Shown piece after piece: positions 50,949 through 58,892 of a stretch of DNA of 64,000 nucleotides. This DNA is from Mycobacterium sp. 1164966.3 (lineage in GTDB: Bacteria; Actinomycetota; Actinomycetes; Mycobacteriales; Mycobacteriaceae), in NCBI RefSeq assembly GCF_001665395.1, contig NZ_LZSG01000001.1:286561-350560 (forward strand), written 5' to 3'. Position numbers and translations under genes: made by a program. The first letter of the stretch is position 1, and every line of letters begins with the position of its first letter. The notes under the pieces are model-generated. The model did not search any database. It worked only from the letters and a program-made list of their open reading frames with translations, and was not told the DNA's origin.

Positions 50949-51014
50949 GCTAACGACACAACACGGCACCTCGCACTAGGTCAAGGAGCCACGTCCGCGC
51001 CGCGTATCGCCGAT

Positions 51015-51845
51015 CTACTTATAGATCGAAGCGACCCACGGCTGCGTGCAGAACCGCTGCGCCGCGGTAGCGGGGTCGATCCCGGCGGCTTGCAACGCGG
51101 CAGTCCTGGCGGCGCGGGAACCCTCCGGATAGTCGTCGTTGTTGAGGCCGCACAACACATTGCCGTTGCGCAGCCAGTCATGGCGGGAATCGGGGTCGGG
51201 CCGCGTCGAGACGACCTGCATGTCCAGCAGGGCCACCTCGACCATCTTGTCGTCGACCCAGCGGTACAACTGGACGGTTCCCGACGCCGCGCTGGAATGC
51301 GCGTAGTTGCCGAAGTATCCCTCGGCGGTTTGGTAGAAGCTGCGAAACCCGAACAGCTGGCCGGCGCGGACGAACCGGGGTTGCTGGCCCGGCCAACCAG
51401 TCAAGCGCCAGACGGCCATGGGTTCCCCTCCCGTCCCGCCGCGGCCGATGACCACCAGCAACTCGGGAGCCCCGCTGTTGTCGATGTCTTGCAGCAGCGG
51501 CACCTCGCCGGTTTCACCGATCTCCGCGGTCGGCTCCCGAAATTCTTGTGCCACCACTCCCGCGTTTCGCAAGGTAAACGACCACGCGGGAGCACTGGAC
51601 ACGTCGAGGATCAGGTTCTGCGCGACCTGCAGCACGCAGCGCACATGCTGGTCTTGCAGCTTTGGCTGGAAGCCAATGGATACGTTCGGGCAGGACGGCG
51701 ACACCTGTTGCGGCGCAGTCGCACTCGCGGACGTCGAAGTGGAGCTGCCCGTCGAGCCACCCGATCCGCACCCACCCGCTGCGGCCACGGCAGTGACGCT
51801 GATCGCCACCATCGCGGCGCGTAAATCGAATCGGCGGAAGTGCAC
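51015..51845 (-). CDS. Putative lipoprotein with VCBS/FG-GAP-like segment
   Basis: 276 residues from GTG at 51845 (GTG at 51878 possible). Signal-like stretch AAMVAISVTAVAAAGGCGSGG with a weak lipobox (AGGC), then a Ser/Thr linker. The middle contains PLLQDIDNSGAPELLVVIGR, a pattern like FG-GAP/VCBS repeats where Asp residues bind calcium. Several Cys (SPSCPN, VRCVL, VLCGL, RFCTQ) suggest disulfides outside the membrane. No family name recognised. In a minus-strand run with the DCC-family gene 42 bp upstream. Confidence 0.75.
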   Translation of the reverse strand: MHFRRFDLRAAMVAISVTAVAAAGGCGSGGSTGSSTSTSASATAPQQVSPSCPNVSIGFQPKLQDQHVRCVLQVAQNLILDVSSAPAWSFTLRNAGVVAQEFREPTAEIGETGEVPLLQDIDNSGAPELLVVIGRGGTGGEPMAVWRLTGWPGQQPRFVRAGQLFGFRSFYQTAEGYFGNYAHSSAASGTVQLYRWVDDKMVEVALLDMQVVSTRPDPDSRHDWLRNGNVLCGLNNDDYPEGSRAARTAALQAAGIDPATAAQRFCTQPWVASIYK

Positions 51846-51887
51846 TGGTGATCGCTCATTTGCTGGAAATGCCACCACGCCAACCGA

Positions 51888-52268
51888 TTACGCGCAGCGT
51901 TCGGGCTCAGCTTCGCACAGCGGCGTCACACCGCGGAACCGATAACGGTGTGCCGCCACCCAGCGGTATGCCGCGTCCTGCGCGGCGCCGACTCCCGGTA
52001 GCCGGTAGACCCGTAGCGGCAGTGTCGTACCGAGCGCCGCAGAAAGGGCTGCGTTCATTGCCTCCGCCCCGGAGAAGACGGCGCCCGACGCGTCAAGCCA
52101 CCATGCCGATTCCGTCAAACGCGCAGCGGACACCCCCAGCAGTTCGGCCGTCCCGGGCCTCTGGAAGGGTTCGATCCGCAGCCGGCCCGTCCGATTCCAC
52201 CGGGCCAACCGATTGCATGCGCGGGTGCAAATTCCACACCGCCCGTCGAAAAGCAAGACACCGTCCAT
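51888..52268 (-). CDS. DCC-family thiol-disulfide oxidoreductase (DUF393)
   Basis: 126 residues from ATG at 52268 (GTG-like alternative at 52286). The family motif appears as LLFDGRCGICTRACN, with a CxxC redox pair (residues about 12-15), followed by the conserved ESAWWLDASG and LRVYRLPG segments. DCC proteins are small thioredoxin-fold proteins of uncertain substrate. May correspond to Rv3686c. Confidence 0.85.
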   Translation of the reverse strand: MDGVLLFDGRCGICTRACNRLARWNRTGRLRIEPFQRPGTAELLGVSAARLTESAWWLDASGAVFSGAEAMNAALSAALGTTLPLRVYRLPGVGAAQDAAYRWVAAHRYRFRGVTPLCEAEPERCA

Positions 52269-52311
52269 GGTCCTAGTCTGCCGCATCTGCGGCGGCCGGC
52301 AGACCGACGAT

Positions 52312-52611
52312 TCAGGCGCAGTCGGCGCAGATTTGACGTCCTCCTGCGGTGCTGCGCAACCGACTCCGGTGCTGCACCAGGAAACAGCTCGAGCAGGTGA
52401 ACTCGTCTTCGCGCACGGGAATCACGGCCACCGTCAGTTCTTCATTGGACAAATCCGCGCCGGGCAGCTCGAAGAACGGCACATCGTTCAGGTCGTCGAC
52501 GATTACGGGGGCAGACCTCGGCAACACAGGTGCCAACTCCCGTAGTGTGGACCGGTCCGCAGTGTCGACGTCGGACACACGGCGTGCGTCGTAATCGCTT
52601 GCGGTCGTCAT
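52312..52611 (-). CDS. DUF4193 small zinc-ribbon-like protein
   Basis: 99 residues from ATG at 52611, with GAGGAAGG upstream. Typical DUF4193 layout: MTTASDYDARR at the start, FELPGADLSNEELTV in the middle, and the zinc-binding FTCSSCFLVQHRSRL ... CADC at the end (two CxxC pairs). Members are small and abundant in actinobacteria; function unknown. A GGGTAT box at 52678-52683 with GGTGT 16 bp upstream suggests SigF-type control. Confidence 0.9.
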   Translation of the reverse strand: MTTASDYDARRVSDVDTADRSTLRELAPVLPRSAPVIVDDLNDVPFFELPGADLSNEELTVAVIPVREDEFTCSSCFLVQHRSRLRSTAGGRQICADCA

Positions 52612-52677
52612 GGGTGTTCCTTCCTCGCCGAGGGACGGGTCAACCGACCTGCCTGTAGTCGACCCGTGGCAGAGGCG

Positions 52678-52703
52678 ATACCCCCTTGAAGGGGCGGTCA
52701 CAC
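52678..52703 (-). promoter_or_regulatory. Possible SigF-like promoter of the DUF4193 gene
   Basis: On the minus strand GGTGT-N16-GGGTAT; the consensus is GGTTT-N15/17-GGGTAT, so the -10 is exact and the -35 has one mismatch. The start would be near 52671, giving a 60-nt leader. Confidence 0.5.
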
Positions 52704-52764
52704 CTTTTAATTCCAATAAATTCAATACGTGTTTCCGGCGGTCGGGCCAAGACGAAACCGGGCT

Positions 52765-53076
52765 TCAGCGTGCCGGCAACCGGATCCGATAGCCGCCGCT
52801 GGACACGGGCACGGGGTTCGCGGAACGTCCATCCTGCCAAGGCAATTCGCTATCGATGACGCGCGGTTTACTATGCAGGACGGCGGCCAGCCCAAACCAG
52901 GGCGCCAGAAAAGCCAGAATCAAGCTCGCGCCGGCGATCAAAAGACAACCATTCGCCAACGCGATGACGGCCGCCACCAGACCTACCGCAAAGACGACGG
53001 CCGATGCGCGGCCCGCCGCGCCCGATTTCCCCCCGAACACGGTCGGTAATCTACCGGATCGCGCAAAGTCCGGCAC
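52765..53076 (-). CDS. Small membrane protein, two segments
   Basis: 103 residues from GTG at 53076. Two hydrophobic helices (ASAVVFAVGLVAAVIALANG and LLIAGASLILAFLAPWFGLA) with a short C-terminal tail. No family recognised. It follows the DUF6328 gene by 21 bp on the same strand, so it probably belongs to the rsfB operon. Confidence 0.7.
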   Translation of the reverse strand: MPDFARSGRLPTVFGGKSGAAGRASAVVFAVGLVAAVIALANGCLLIAGASLILAFLAPWFGLAAVLHSKPRVIDSELPWQDGRSANPVPVSSGGYRIRLPAR

Positions 53077-53097
53077 CGGTGCCCGAGACTTCGCCGG

Positions 53098-53598
53098 CTA
53101 CGGGCCGCGGGTGCGCAACAAAAGCGGCACCACCAGCCAAAACACGGTGAACAGCGCCAGCGCAAACGCTCCCGCGACAAAACCCGCAATGCGCCCGGAC
53201 ACGGCCGCGAAGACGATCACCGTCATCCCGGTCAGCGCGAGGCCGAGCAGAGTCAACCCCGCATAGGCGCATCGGTGCGCCGCTGAGACCAGCACCTGGA
53301 GTCGATGGCGCCGAAACAGCAGCCGGTGCATGGCGACCGGCGCGATCAACAACACCGTTGCCGCCACCGAGCAGCTCACCGTCGCCAGGTACACCATGCG
53401 CATGTGTCCGCTGAGAACGTCGAAACGCTGCTGGAACGGCAGCGTCAACAGGAAGCCGGTGAGCAGCTGCACCCCGGTCTGCACCACCCGCAGCTCCTGC
53501 AGCAGGCTGTTCCAATTGCGATCCAGCCGTTGAAGTTCGGTTTCACCACGCTGGCGGCTGTCCCAGCGCTGGTCTTCTTCTGGATGGTCGACATCCAT
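53098..53598 (-). CDS. DUF6328-like membrane protein
   Basis: 166 residues. The cytoplasmic start MDVDHPEEDQRWDSRQRGET leads into LLQELRVVQTGVQLLTGFLL, the family signature, followed by three further membrane segments. Found widely in actinobacteria, function unknown. Twenty-six bp after the rsfB stop, same strand; likely co-transcribed with rsfB. Confidence 0.82.
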   Translation of the reverse strand: MDVDHPEEDQRWDSRQRGETELQRLDRNWNSLLQELRVVQTGVQLLTGFLLTLPFQQRFDVLSGHMRMVYLATVSCSVAATVLLIAPVAMHRLLFRRHRLQVLVSAAHRCAYAGLTLLGLALTGMTVIVFAAVSGRIAGFVAGAFALALFTVFWLVVPLLLRTRGP

Positions 53599-53624
53599 GG
53601 CCGCAGCCCGGAAACGCCGTGGCG

Positions 53625-53993
53625 TTAGCGGTGGAGTTTGCCGTCTCGCACGCCGGTCAGCGCTTCCTCCAGCGTCGGGTACAGGGGAAAGGCCTTGTCC
53701 AGACCGGTCAGGTGAATCGGCCGTCTGGTCACCGGCCCGCGCGCCACCACCCCGAACTCGGCGGATTGGGCGAGCTTCTCGTGCGTAGCCGCCAGGATTT
53801 TCAGGCCCACCGAGCCGAGAAATTCCACCCCTGAAAGGTCGATGACCAGCGCCGTCGGACCGTCCGCGACCACCGCACCAATGGCTTGTTCCAAAGCGGG
53901 AGCGGTAACCAAATCGATTTCACCGCTGACACTGACCACGGACACCCCATCGTGGTCCGCGACCATGGTGGTAATCGAATCAGGAGCTGACAA
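53625..53993 (-). CDS. rsfB: Anti-anti-sigma factor RsfB
   Basis: 122 residues from TTG at 53993. STAS domain (residues 10-110) with the phosphorylatable Ser61 in VEFLGSVGLKIL. Unphosphorylated RsfB captures the anti-sigma factor of SigF (UsfX/RsbW) and frees the sigma factor. Length and Ser position match Rv3687c from memory. It is divergent from the stressosome operon, 219 bp apart, placing the final switch protein next to the sensing machinery. Confidence 0.93.
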   Translation of the reverse strand: MSAPDSITTMVADHDGVSVVSVSGEIDLVTAPALEQAIGAVVADGPTALVIDLSGVEFLGSVGLKILAATHEKLAQSAEFGVVARGPVTRRPIHLTGLDKAFPLYPTLEEALTGVRDGKLHR

Positions 53994-54212
53994 TGGTGGT
54001 CCTTCGTCCGGGTCTTGCGTGCCTTGAGTGTGGTGTCAGCCTAACCCGCCTCGCCAGGCGCGCGTAGAAAAAGACCTCAACACCTGTCGTGCGATTACTC
54101 AGGCTAATGTCGCCATAGAACTTGCGCCCTGCGGAGCGCGTCGCGCATCGGCTGGGCACAGGGACTGCATTGGGAGTGCATTGAGTGCATTGGGAGGCCT
54201 TAGGAGGCCCGC

Positions 54213-55115
54213 ATGTCAGATTCGCTGATGGAGAACAGCAACCCCGGCAGCGCCGCACAAACGGTCAGCGTCTCCAGCGAGGGCCTGCTGCCACAGCTGG
54301 TGCAGCACCTGCGGCGGAATCGAACGATTCTGCGCGAAGAATGGGCGCGCAGAATCACCGAGGCACAATTGCTCACCGCGATGACGCCCGAGGAGCTCTT
54401 TTCCGAAGCCACCGCCGTCTATGACAACTACGTCGAGGTGCTCGAGACCGGTAGCGTCGAGGCGTTGCAGGCTTACGCTCGCGACCTTTCCGAACGCATC
54501 ATCCCGCGGGGCGTAGAGACCGATGAGGTGCTCGGCATCGTGCTGCTGCTGCGCGACGTGCTGGCGCGGTCGCTGTTCGAGAAGTACCAGGCCGAGTTCG
54601 ACATGCTCAACCGGGTTTTGGACGCCTACGAGCCGGCGGCCAACCGCATCGCCAATACCGTGGGCGTCAGCTTCGTCCAGGAACGTGAGCGCATCATCCG
54701 CCAGCAGCAGGAGGCGATTCGCGAGCTGTCAACGCCGGTGCTGCAGGTGCGCGAGCAGCTGCTGATTCTGCCGATCATCGGGGTCCTGGACAGCCAGCGA
54801 GCCCGCCAGGTCACCGAACAGCTGCTGCGCGCCATTCGGGCCAATCGCGCGAAAGTGGTGGTCATCGACATCACCGGTGTGCCCACCATCGACTCGACGG
54901 TGGCAAACCACCTGGTGCAGACGGTCGACGCGTCGGGATTGATGGGTGCGAGCGTGATCATCACCGGCCTGTCCTCGGAAATCGCCCTGACACTGGTGAC
55001 CATCGGGCTGGACCTGTCGAAGATGAATGCCGTCGGCGACCTGCAGGGCGGCATCGAGGAAGCCGAGCGGCTGCTGGGCTACGAAGTGACTCGCACCGGC
55101 GAGGTAAGCGGCTAA
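54213..55115 (+). CDS. rsbR: Stressosome protein RsbR
   Basis: 300 residues, ATG preceded by TTAGGAGGCCCGC. The N-terminal sensory domain is all-alpha (residues 22-165, EWARRITEAQLLTAMTPEEL). The linker helix ends in RELSTPVLQV, where Thr174 occupies the place of the first phosphosite of B. subtilis RsbRA. The C-terminal STAS domain contains VIDITGVPTIDSTVANHL, Ser228 aligning with the second phosphosite. Forms a large complex with RsbS that sequesters the kinase RsbT. First gene of the operon rsbR-rsbS-rsbT-rsbX-hybrid. Confidence 0.93.
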   Translation: MSDSLMENSNPGSAAQTVSVSSEGLLPQLVQHLRRNRTILREEWARRITEAQLLTAMTPEELFSEATAVYDNYVEVLETGSVEALQAYARDLSERIIPRGVETDEVLGIVLLLRDVLARSLFEKYQAEFDMLNRVLDAYEPAANRIANTVGVSFVQERERIIRQQQEAIRELSTPVLQVREQLLILPIIGVLDSQRARQVTEQLLRAIRANRAKVVVIDITGVPTIDSTVANHLVQTVDASGLMGASVIITGLSSEIALTLVTIGLDLSKMNAVGDLQGGIEEAERLLGYEVTRTGEVSG

Positions 55116-55145
55116 GAAAGTAAGCAAAAAGGCCACGGGACCCTC

Positions 55146-55535
55146 ATGCCAGTACCAATCCTGAAGCAGGGCTCGATTCTGATTGCAACCGTGCAGGCCG
55201 CGCTCACCGACTCCGAGACCGAGCGGTTGCGATACGACCTCATGGAGCGGGTCAGCCGGTTTCGCGCGCAGGGGATCATCGTCGACGTCACCGCCATCGA
55301 CGTGATGGATTCGTTCGCGGCCCGGTCGTTGCGCACGATTGCGCACATGACGCGGCTGCGCGGCGCCGACACGGTGATCGTCGGTCTCCAGCCGGAGGTG
55401 GCCTTCGCGATGGTCCAGCTGGGACTTGCGTTCGACGACATGAACACCGCGCTGGACCTCGAAGAGGGCCTTGCCCTGTTGAACAGGCAACTGGGACTTG
55501 GGAAATCGACGATCGGGCGCGACGGTGGCGGGTGA
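55146..55535 (+). CDS. rsbS: Stressosome protein RsbS
   Basis: 129 residues: a single STAS domain (MPVPILKQGSILIATVQAAL) without sensory module. The phosphorylated Ser lies in AIDVMDSFAARSL (Ser56), matching RsbS of B. subtilis. RsbS builds the stressosome core; phosphorylation by RsbT on stress releases RsbT. The 3' end overlaps rsbT by 11 bp. Confidence 0.93.
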   Translation: MPVPILKQGSILIATVQAALTDSETERLRYDLMERVSRFRAQGIIVDVTAIDVMDSFAARSLRTIAHMTRLRGADTVIVGLQPEVAFAMVQLGLAFDDMNTALDLEEGLALLNRQLGLGKSTIGRDGGG

Positions 55536-55944
55536 CCGGGAAGTTGTAGTCGTCGACATCAACAACCCCGACGACATCGTCGACGCCCGCAAAGCCGGAC
55601 ATGAGCTCGCCCTAAACCTTGGATTCTCGCTGACCGACGTCACCATGATCGCCACCGCCATCTCGGAAGTCGCACGCAACATCACCAGCTATGCCGGTCG
55701 CGGCGCGGTTCAGGTTGCGGTGGCCGACCGGGAGGGCCGCGCGGCACTGGTGGTACGCGCTGAGGACGACGGGCCCGGCATCGCCGACATCGACCGCGCC
55801 ATGGAAGAGGGGTACTCCACCGGACGCGGGCTCGGCCTGGGCTTGCCCGGGGCCCGCCGGTTGATGGACCGTTTGGTCGTGGAATCCACCCTTGGCCAGG
55901 GAACCGTGGTCGAGATGTGGAAGTGGGTTCCGGCCCGTGCGTGA
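55525..55944 (+). CDS. rsbT: Serine kinase RsbT
   Basis: 139 residues from GTG at 55525 (a TTG at 55498 is in frame). GHKL kinase fold: N box ISEVARNITSYAG, G1 box EDDGPGI, G2 box GRGLGLGLPGARRL. In the Bacillus model it phosphorylates RsbR and RsbS, then leaves the complex to activate RsbU. Start and stop overlap the neighbours, so the operon is translationally coupled. Confidence 0.93.
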   Translation: MAGDREVVVVDINNPDDIVDARKAGHELALNLGFSLTDVTMIATAISEVARNITSYAGRGAVQVAVADREGRAALVVRAEDDGPGIADIDRAMEEGYSTGRGLGLGLPGARRLMDRLVVESTLGQGTVVEMWKWVPARA

Positions 55945-56563
55945 TCAGGGCCGCTTGGGGCCGATCGAGTGGGCGATGGCCGGACGACCCCGGCCCGGCG
56001 AGTATGCCTGCGGCGACCAATCGTTGGCGATCGGTGTGGGCGGATCGGCGGCGTTGTTCGGCTTATTGGACGGATTGGGTCACGGCCCGTCCGCCGCCAC
56101 CGCGGCGACCAACGGGGTCGACGTGGTCAAGGGCGCGTGTGCCGAACGGCTCGACGTGCTCATCCAGCTGTGCCACCGCGTCCTGTCCGGCACCAGGGGG
56201 GCCGCGATGACCTTGGCGCGCATCGATTTCGAGGCCGGCAGGCTGTCCTGGACCGGAGTCGGAAATGTCAGCGCCAATCTGGTCGCCAAGGCGGCCACCG
56301 GTATCCAGGTGCGTTCTTCTGCCCGACTGACCGCCGGCATCGTCGGGTACCGGATACCGGATATTGCGCCACCACAAGTGGTTCCGATCCGCACCGGCGA
56401 TCTGCTCCTGATCGCCAGCGACGGCATCGCCGAAAATCACTTGGACCACATCGACTTCGCCGCTACAGCACCCCAGATCGCCGCACAGATCCTGGAAAAG
56501 CACGCCAAGGAATCGGACGACGCGATGGTGCTGGCCGCACGACACCGGGGCACCTCGATATGA
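55937..56563 (+). CDS. rsbX: RsbX-like PP2C phosphatase
   Basis: 208 residues from GTG at 55937. Small SpoIIE/PP2C-type phosphatase domain: GEYACGDQSLAIG, LLDGLGHGPSAA with the metal Asp, GVGNVSANLV, and ASDGIAENH with a second metal Asp. RsbX resets the stressosome by dephosphorylating RsbR and RsbS. It lies between rsbT and the RsbU hybrid, 8 bp overlap with rsbT. Confidence 0.9.
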   Translation: MRDQGRLGPIEWAMAGRPRPGEYACGDQSLAIGVGGSAALFGLLDGLGHGPSAATAATNGVDVVKGACAERLDVLIQLCHRVLSGTRGAAMTLARIDFEAGRLSWTGVGNVSANLVAKAATGIQVRSSARLTAGIVGYRIPDIAPPQVVPIRTGDLLLIASDGIAENHLDHIDFAATAPQIAAQILEKHAKESDDAMVLAARHRGTSI

Positions 56564-56570
56564 GCCAGAT

Positions 56571-58793
56571 ATGAACGACAGCAACGACTTTCACGCCCAG
56601 TACGTGACTGCGCTGAAAACCTACCTGGACACGCGCGACGAGGACAGCCTGGCCATCGGCCATGAGCTCGGCCGACGGGCCTTGCAGGAGCAAATCAGCA
56701 TGCTCCAGATAATCGAGAATCACTTCGCCCAAATCGAGAGGCTGTCAAAGAATCCCGACTTCGACCGGCCCGCCGCGGTGGAATTCCTGTTGCAGACGCT
56801 GGCCGCGCTCGACGTGGTAACCCGCGGCTATCTGGACGGCACCCGGCGTTACGAGGAACAGCGTGCCCGCGCCGAGGGGCTGGCAGACCGCGACAAATTC
56901 CGCACTGCCCTGGTGAATTCGTTGCAGGAGGGATTTTTCGTCGCCGATCAGGACGGCGCCGTCGTCGAGATGAACGCCGCCTTCTCCGAGATCACCGGCT
57001 TTCCGCCGGACGGGATGCCCTACGCGTGGCCGCACCCGTGGCTGGTGGACAAGAAGACGGCCGCCGAGCAGACCGACCGAGTCTTGCGCGACGGCAGCGC
57101 CGAATACGAGACCCCGATTCGCCACCAGGACGGGCGTCTCGCATGGGTGGCGGTGAGCATCAGCGAGGTGCGCGAATCCGGCACGGACCAAGTTGTTTTC
57201 GTCGGAACGATTCGCGACATCACTGCCCAGCGAGCGTTCGCGGCACGGGAAAGCGCCGTGCTGCGACTGGCGACTGCCGTTACGGTGGCCAAGAGCCTGG
57301 CCGAGGTGCTGTCGATCACCCTTGATGAATGCCGCACGGCCGTCGACGTGCAGCGGGTGGTCGCCGCCATCTGGGCGCCCGGCGACGGCGAACCGACCAT
57401 CCAAACCGCCGGGGAACCGCCGGTATCGAGTTGGCACGAACTGGATCCGGTGCTGCGCCACACGTTTCAGGACGCACGCAATCACTTGCCGCTGACGGCC
57501 AGGACGGTGGAGTGGCCGGATACTCCCGGTAAGGCTCGCGGAATCGTTGCGGTGCTGTCCGGCGCCGCAGACGTCGCGCTGTGGCTGGAGCTTCGGACGC
57601 CTCGCTGGATGAGTGCGGAGGACCGGCTGTTGGTCACGGTGCTCGTCGGCCATCTCAGCCTGGCGATTCAGCACGTGCGCCAGTTCGAGATTGCCCGCGA
57701 GACATCGCTGACCCTGCAACGCACGATGCTGCCGTCGCTGCAGCCGCCACCGGGTTTTGCGGTCCGCTACGAGCCCGCCGTCCCGCCACTGGAAATCGGC
57801 GGCGACTGGTACGACGTGCTGCCGGTCGGCGATCACCGCATCGGCATCGTAGTCGGCGACTGCGTGGGCCGTGGTCTGCCGGCCGCGGCCATCATGGGTC
57901 AACTGCGTAGCTCTGCACGGGCGCTGTTGCTCACCGGCGACCAACCGGCGGTGTTGCTCGAGCAACTCGACTCGGCGGCATCCCTCATTCCGGATGCATA
58001 TTGCACGACGGTGTTTCTGGCGATCCTGGACACCGAATCCGGGATCTTGGAATACAGCAACGCCGGGCACATGCCCGCGATCCTCGCGGCGGCCGGGCCG
58101 GATGTCGAATCGGAAACCACCGTGTTGACCGGTGCCCGGTCGGTGCCGCTCGCGGTGCGGCGGGAAGGCCCGCGCCCGCAAGCCGCTCAGGTGCTGCCGT
58201 CCGGGTCGACGCTGATGCTGTTCACCGATGGTCTGGTCGAGCGCAAACACGAGTCGCTTGACGACGGGATCGGGCGTGCAGCAGACGTGTTGGCAGAAAT
58301 GACGAAGTTGCCGCCGGACGCCGTCGCCGACGCGGTGCTACGGGAATTGGCTCCCCCGCCCGGTTACGACGACGACGTCGCGATGGTGATCTACCGGCAC
58401 CAATCAGCGCCACTTCGGATCGAATGCGACGCGACCGCCGATCACCTGGCCACCATCCGGCACCGGCTGAGCGGTTGGCTGCGCGGCGCCGAAGTGCCTG
58501 ACGAGCTGTCGGCCGACGTGGTGCTCGTCGTCAACGAGGCATGCACCAACGTCATCGAGCATGCCTACGCCGGCCGACCCACCGGAACGATGCAGCTGGA
58601 CGTCGACCGCGTGGACGGCGAAGTCCGGGTGCGGGTCGCCGACACCGGCTCGTGGCAACCACCGGCCACCAATTCCGGCAACAGCGGCCGCGGCCTGATG
58701 CTGATGAAGGCGATCGCCGACTCGGTTGACGTGGACAGCACACCGGCCGGAACCACCGTGAACGTGACATTCCGGCTTCCCCGACGTGCGTGA
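56571..58793 (+). CDS. Hybrid RsbU-N / PAS / GAF / PP2C / HATPase regulator
   Basis: 740 residues. In order: an RsbU N-terminal four-helix domain (1-90, ALKTYLDTRDEDSLAIGHEL), which in Bacillus RsbU docks RsbT; a PAS domain (about 105-220, NSLQEGFFVADQDGAVVEMN); a GAF domain (about 225-385); an SpoIIE/PP2C phosphatase (about 395-615, GGDWYDVLPV, VVGDCVGRG, FTDGLVERK, GYDDDVAMV); and an RsbW-like HATPase (about 620-738, VNEACTNVIEHAYAG, DTGSW, GRGLMLMK). It thus combines a phosphatase that would activate RsfB with a kinase-type domain that could oppose it. Seven bp after rsbX. Confidence 0.92.
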   Translation: MNDSNDFHAQYVTALKTYLDTRDEDSLAIGHELGRRALQEQISMLQIIENHFAQIERLSKNPDFDRPAAVEFLLQTLAALDVVTRGYLDGTRRYEEQRARAEGLADRDKFRTALVNSLQEGFFVADQDGAVVEMNAAFSEITGFPPDGMPYAWPHPWLVDKKTAAEQTDRVLRDGSAEYETPIRHQDGRLAWVAVSISEVRESGTDQVVFVGTIRDITAQRAFAARESAVLRLATAVTVAKSLAEVLSITLDECRTAVDVQRVVAAIWAPGDGEPTIQTAGEPPVSSWHELDPVLRHTFQDARNHLPLTARTVEWPDTPGKARGIVAVLSGAADVALWLELRTPRWMSAEDRLLVTVLVGHLSLAIQHVRQFEIARETSLTLQRTMLPSLQPPPGFAVRYEPAVPPLEIGGDWYDVLPVGDHRIGIVVGDCVGRGLPAAAIMGQLRSSARALLLTGDQPAVLLEQLDSAASLIPDAYCTTVFLAILDTESGILEYSNAGHMPAILAAAGPDVESETTVLTGARSVPLAVRREGPRPQAAQVLPSGSTLMLFTDGLVERKHESLDDGIGRAADVLAEMTKLPPDAVADAVLRELAPPPGYDDDVAMVIYRHQSAPLRIECDATADHLATIRHRLSGWLRGAEVPDELSADVVLVVNEACTNVIEHAYAGRPTGTMQLDVDRVDGEVRVRVADTGSWQPPATNSGNSGRGLMLMKAIADSVDVDSTPAGTTVNVTFRLPRRA

Positions 58794-58858
58794 ACACTGA
58801 AAGGCCAGCCGCACATGAGATTTGGCGTGCACTCCGACCGCGACGTGACGCCGCACCC

Positions 58859-58883
58859 GTTTGCCAGGTCCGATAGGGGGTAT
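58859..58883 (+). promoter_or_regulatory. SigF-like promoter of the di-iron (HDO) gene
   Basis: GTTT at 58859-58862, a 15-base spacer, then GGGTAT at 58878-58883, an exact match to the SigF-type consensus as I remember it. The start would be near 58890, three bases before GTG 58893, so the transcript would be nearly leaderless. This decides the preferred start of the gene. Confidence 0.75.
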
Positions 58884-58892
58884 CTCACCGGG

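Noticed and set aside
58815..58892. ATG at 58815 as start of the di-iron protein gene
   Set aside because: The 26 extra codons cover a consensus SigF-like promoter, and the protein family start fits the GTG at 58893. The longer form remains possible on read-through mRNA.
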